From Porphyromonadaceae bacterium (GTDB lineage Bacteria > Bacteroidota > Bacteroidia > Bacteroidales > UBA11471): DNA of 5,344 nucleotides. Shown piece by piece: positions 3,372 to 5,344 of the stretch; within the stretch, counting starts at the first letter, position 1, and each line of letters begins with the position of its first letter. A program made the translations under genes and the position numbers. Under the pieces are notes generated by a model. That model was not told the DNA's origin, did no database searches, and worked only from the letters and a program-made list of their open reading frames with translations. Location of the stretch: assembly GCA_021199145.1 (NCBI GenBank), contig JAJQIP010000158.1:1-5344 (forward strand), read 5' to 3'.

Positions 3372-5344
3372 ATGAATATCTCCTACAATTGGTTGAAAGA
3401 GTACCTCGATTTCACCTTGACCCCCGATGAAACGGCGGCAGCACTCACCTCCATCGGACTGGAGACGGGAAGCGTGGAAGAGGTGCAAGCCATCAAAGGC
3501 GGCCTCGAAGGGGTGGTGATTGGCAAAGTGCTCACCTGTGAGGCGCACCCGAACTCCGACCACCTCCATATCACCACGGTCGATTTGGGCGACGGCACAC
3601 CGGTACAGATTGTCTGCGGAGCCCCCAATGTCGCTGCCGGCCAACATGTGGTGGTAGCCACCATAGGGACTGTCCTCTATGCGGGAGAGGAACATTTCAC
3701 CATCAAGAAATCCAAAATACGGGGAGCCGAGAGCAACGGCATGATTTGCGCCGAAGACGAAATCGGAGTCGGCACGTCACACGACGGCATTATTGTTCTG
3801 CCCGAAGATACCCTGCCCGGCACACCGGCCAAAGAGTATTACCACCTGGAGAGTGACTATATCTTCGAAGTGGATATCACCCCCAATCGAGTAGATGCCA
3901 CTTCACACTACGGTGTGGCCCGTGATTTGGCGGCCTGGCTCAAACAGAACGGCTACCCCTATACCCTGAAACGCCCCTCTGTCGAGGCCTTCAAAATCGA
4001 CAATCCGACGGGAAAGGCGGTCACGGTCGAAGTGGAGAATGCGGAGGCCTGTCCCCGCTATAGCGGCCTCACCATCCGCCACGTGAAGGTGGCGGAGAGT
4101 CCGGAGTGGCTGCGCCGGAGGTTGTCGGCCATTGGATTGCGTCCCATCAACAACATTGTCGATATCACCAACTTTCTGCTGCACGAAATGGGGCAACCCA
4201 TGCACTGCTTCGATGTGGCCCACATAGCCGGGGAGAAAATCCGGGTGAAGACCCTGCCCGACAAGACCCCCTTCACCACCCTCGACGGGGAGGAACACAC
4301 CCTCACCGACCAAGACCTCATGATTTGCGACGAGCGGGAGGGACTCTGCATTGCGGGGGTATTCGGCGGCCTACAGTCGGGAGTGACTCTACAGACGACC
4401 GATGTCTTTCTCGAATCGGCCTACTTCAACCCCATGTGGGTCCGCAAGACGGCCCGCCGGCAGGGGTTGAGCACCGACTCCTCTTTCCGCTTCGAACGGG
4501 GCACCGACCCTAACAATACCCTCTACGTTCTCAAACGGGCGGCTCTGCTGGTCAAGGAGTTGGCCGGCGGCGAAATTGTCGGCGACATCGTCGACCTCTA
4601 CCCCACCCCCATCGACAACTATCCCGTAACGCTTCGGTACGACCATATCGCTGCACTGGTGGGGAAAGTGATTCCCGAAGAGACGGTGAAGAGCATCCTG
4701 CAATCACTCGAAGTGGAGATTGTCGGGGAGAAAGAGGACACCCTCTCCCTAAAGGTGCCCACCTATCGGGTCGATGTGCGTCGCCCCTGCGATGTCATTG
4801 AGGACATTCTCCGCATCTATGGCTACAACAACGTGGAGTTTACCGACAACGTACACTCCAACCTCTCCTATAAGACGGTGACGGACAACAGTTTCCGGCT
4901 CCAGAATCTGATTGCGGAACAGTTGGTGGGTTGCGGCTTCAACGAAATTATGAACAACTCGCTCACCAAGCTCTCCTACTACACCGATTCGGAAGTCTAC
5001 CCCGAAAGTCGGGGCGTGAAGCTGCTCAATCCGCTGAGCGGTGACCTTGGGGTGTTGCGCCAGACCCTCCTCTTCGGGGGCATCGAAAGCATCGCCCACA
5101 ACATCAACCGTCGCCGTCCCGACCTGCGTCTCTTCGAGTTCGGCAACTGCTACGCCTTCGACCCGACGGCCGACGGCTCGCAAGATTCCTTGAAGCCCTA
5201 CAGCGAATCACTCCATCTCGGCCTGTGGCTCACAGGCAACCGAGTGTCGGGCAATTGGGCGCATCCCGACGAGAAAAGTTCCGTCTACGAACTGAAGGCC
5301 TATGTCGAAAATATTCTCGCCCGCCTCGGTGTGGAGCGGGATAC
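3372..5344 (+). CDS. pheT: Phenylalanyl-tRNA synthetase beta subunit (3' end cut by window)
   Basis: The beta subunit of the alpha2-beta2 synthetase charges tRNA-Phe with phenylalanine in the cytoplasm, and it carries tRNA-binding and editing functions. The frame stays open for 657 codons to the window edge; bacterial PheT is usually about 800 residues, so roughly the last fifth, including the C-terminal FDX-ACB anticodon-binding domain, lies outside. The N-terminus MNISYNWLKEYLDF is typical and fixes the start. An OB-fold tRNA-binding domain spans about 42-150 (EAHPNSDHL, CGAPN, KIRGAESNGMICAEDE). EVDITPNRVDATSHYGVARD follows at 166-185. The B3/4 editing domain is at about 215-400, with GLRPINNIVDITN (255-267), GQPMHCFD (274-281), IAGVFGG (327-333) and SFRFERGTDP (371-380). 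B5 is at about 415-485, with VPTYRVDV and DVIEDILRIYGY containing the expected acidic residues D468, D474, E477 and D478. pheS is not adjacent in this window. Confidence 0.97.
   Translation, partial: MNISYNWLKEYLDFTLTPDETAAALTSIGLETGSVEEVQAIKGGLEGVVIGKVLTCEAHPNSDHLHITTVDLGDGTPVQIVCGAPNVAAGQHVVVATIGTVLYAGEEHFTIKKSKIRGAESNGMICAEDEIGVGTSHDGIIVLPEDTLPGTPAKEYYHLESDYIFEVDITPNRVDATSHYGVARDLAAWLKQNGYPYTLKRPSVEAFKIDNPTGKAVTVEVENAEACPRYSGLTIRHVKVAESPEWLRRRLSAIGLRPINNIVDITNFLLHEMGQPMHCFDVAHIAGEKIRVKTLPDKTPFTTLDGEEHTLTDQDLMICDEREGLCIAGVFGGLQSGVTLQTTDVFLESAYFNPMWVRKTARRQGLSTDSSFRFERGTDPNNTLYVLKRAALLVKELAGGEIVGDIVDLYPTPIDNYPVTLRYDHIAALVGKVIPEETVKSILQSLEVEIVGEKEDTLSLKVPTYRVDVRRPCDVIEDILRIYGYNNVEFTDNVHSNLSYKTVTDNSFRLQNLIAEQLVGCGFNEIMNNSLTKLSYYTDSEVYPESRGVKLLNPLSGDLGVLRQTLLFGGIESIAHNINRRRPDLRLFEFGNCYAFDPTADGSQDSLKPYSESLHLGLWLTGNRVSGNWAHPDEKSSVYELKAYVENILARLGVERD

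Noticed and set aside
3903..5183. Several open frames opposite or overlapping pheT
   Set aside because: The pheT frame is open throughout and shows continuous family motifs. The others are shadows.

Overview
This window looks like the chromosome of a gut-type Bacteroidota, order Bacteroidales. Four things point there. Transcription units begin with the Bacteroidota -7 box TAnnTTTG. Start codons are preceded by A-rich sequence rather than Shine-Dalgarno sites. One product is a lipoprotein with the Bacteroides-type export signal Cys-Ser-Asp-rich. The pheT protein is of the Bacteroidales type. G+C is moderate, and the genus cannot be fixed from the sequence alone. All recognised genes are on the + strand, and no mobile element, CRISPR array, tRNA or rRNA was found.

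Layout. Positions 1-267 are non-coding and hold a 7-bp inverted repeat, a perfect 18-bp-arm palindrome bracketed by an imperfect 19-nt direct repeat, and a promoter. Positions 268-1197 carry three small genes: a YtxH-family membrane protein, a holin-superfamily III (YqjE-like) two-TM membrane protein, and a small basic protein of unknown function whose start overlaps the previous stop. A hairpin separates the first gene from the other two. Positions 1198-1306 hold a promoter with an inverted repeat in its spacer. Positions 1307-2170 encode a predicted surface lipoprotein made of two duplicated beta-rich domains, followed by a strong intrinsic terminator. Positions 2300-3250 encode an RluA-family pseudouridine synthase with its own promoter. 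Positions 3254-3371 hold a promoter and a structured leader of about 105 nt. From 3372 the window holds pheT, the phenylalanyl-tRNA synthetase beta subunit, which runs off the right edge with about 80% of the protein present.

How the parts fit. The window is an ordinary core-genome stretch with four apparent transcription units, three of them clearly marked by perfect or near-perfect -7 boxes 25-32 nt upstream of a start codon. RluA-like modification and PheT both serve translation. The YtxH/holin/small-basic cassette resembles in composition the enterobacterial yqjD-yqjE-yqjK membrane module. The most interesting features are the structured leader before pheT, which can fold as a four-helix junction and carries a T-box-like GGCACCGC stretch, and the unusual composition of the lipoprotein, which has no Arg, His or Trp.
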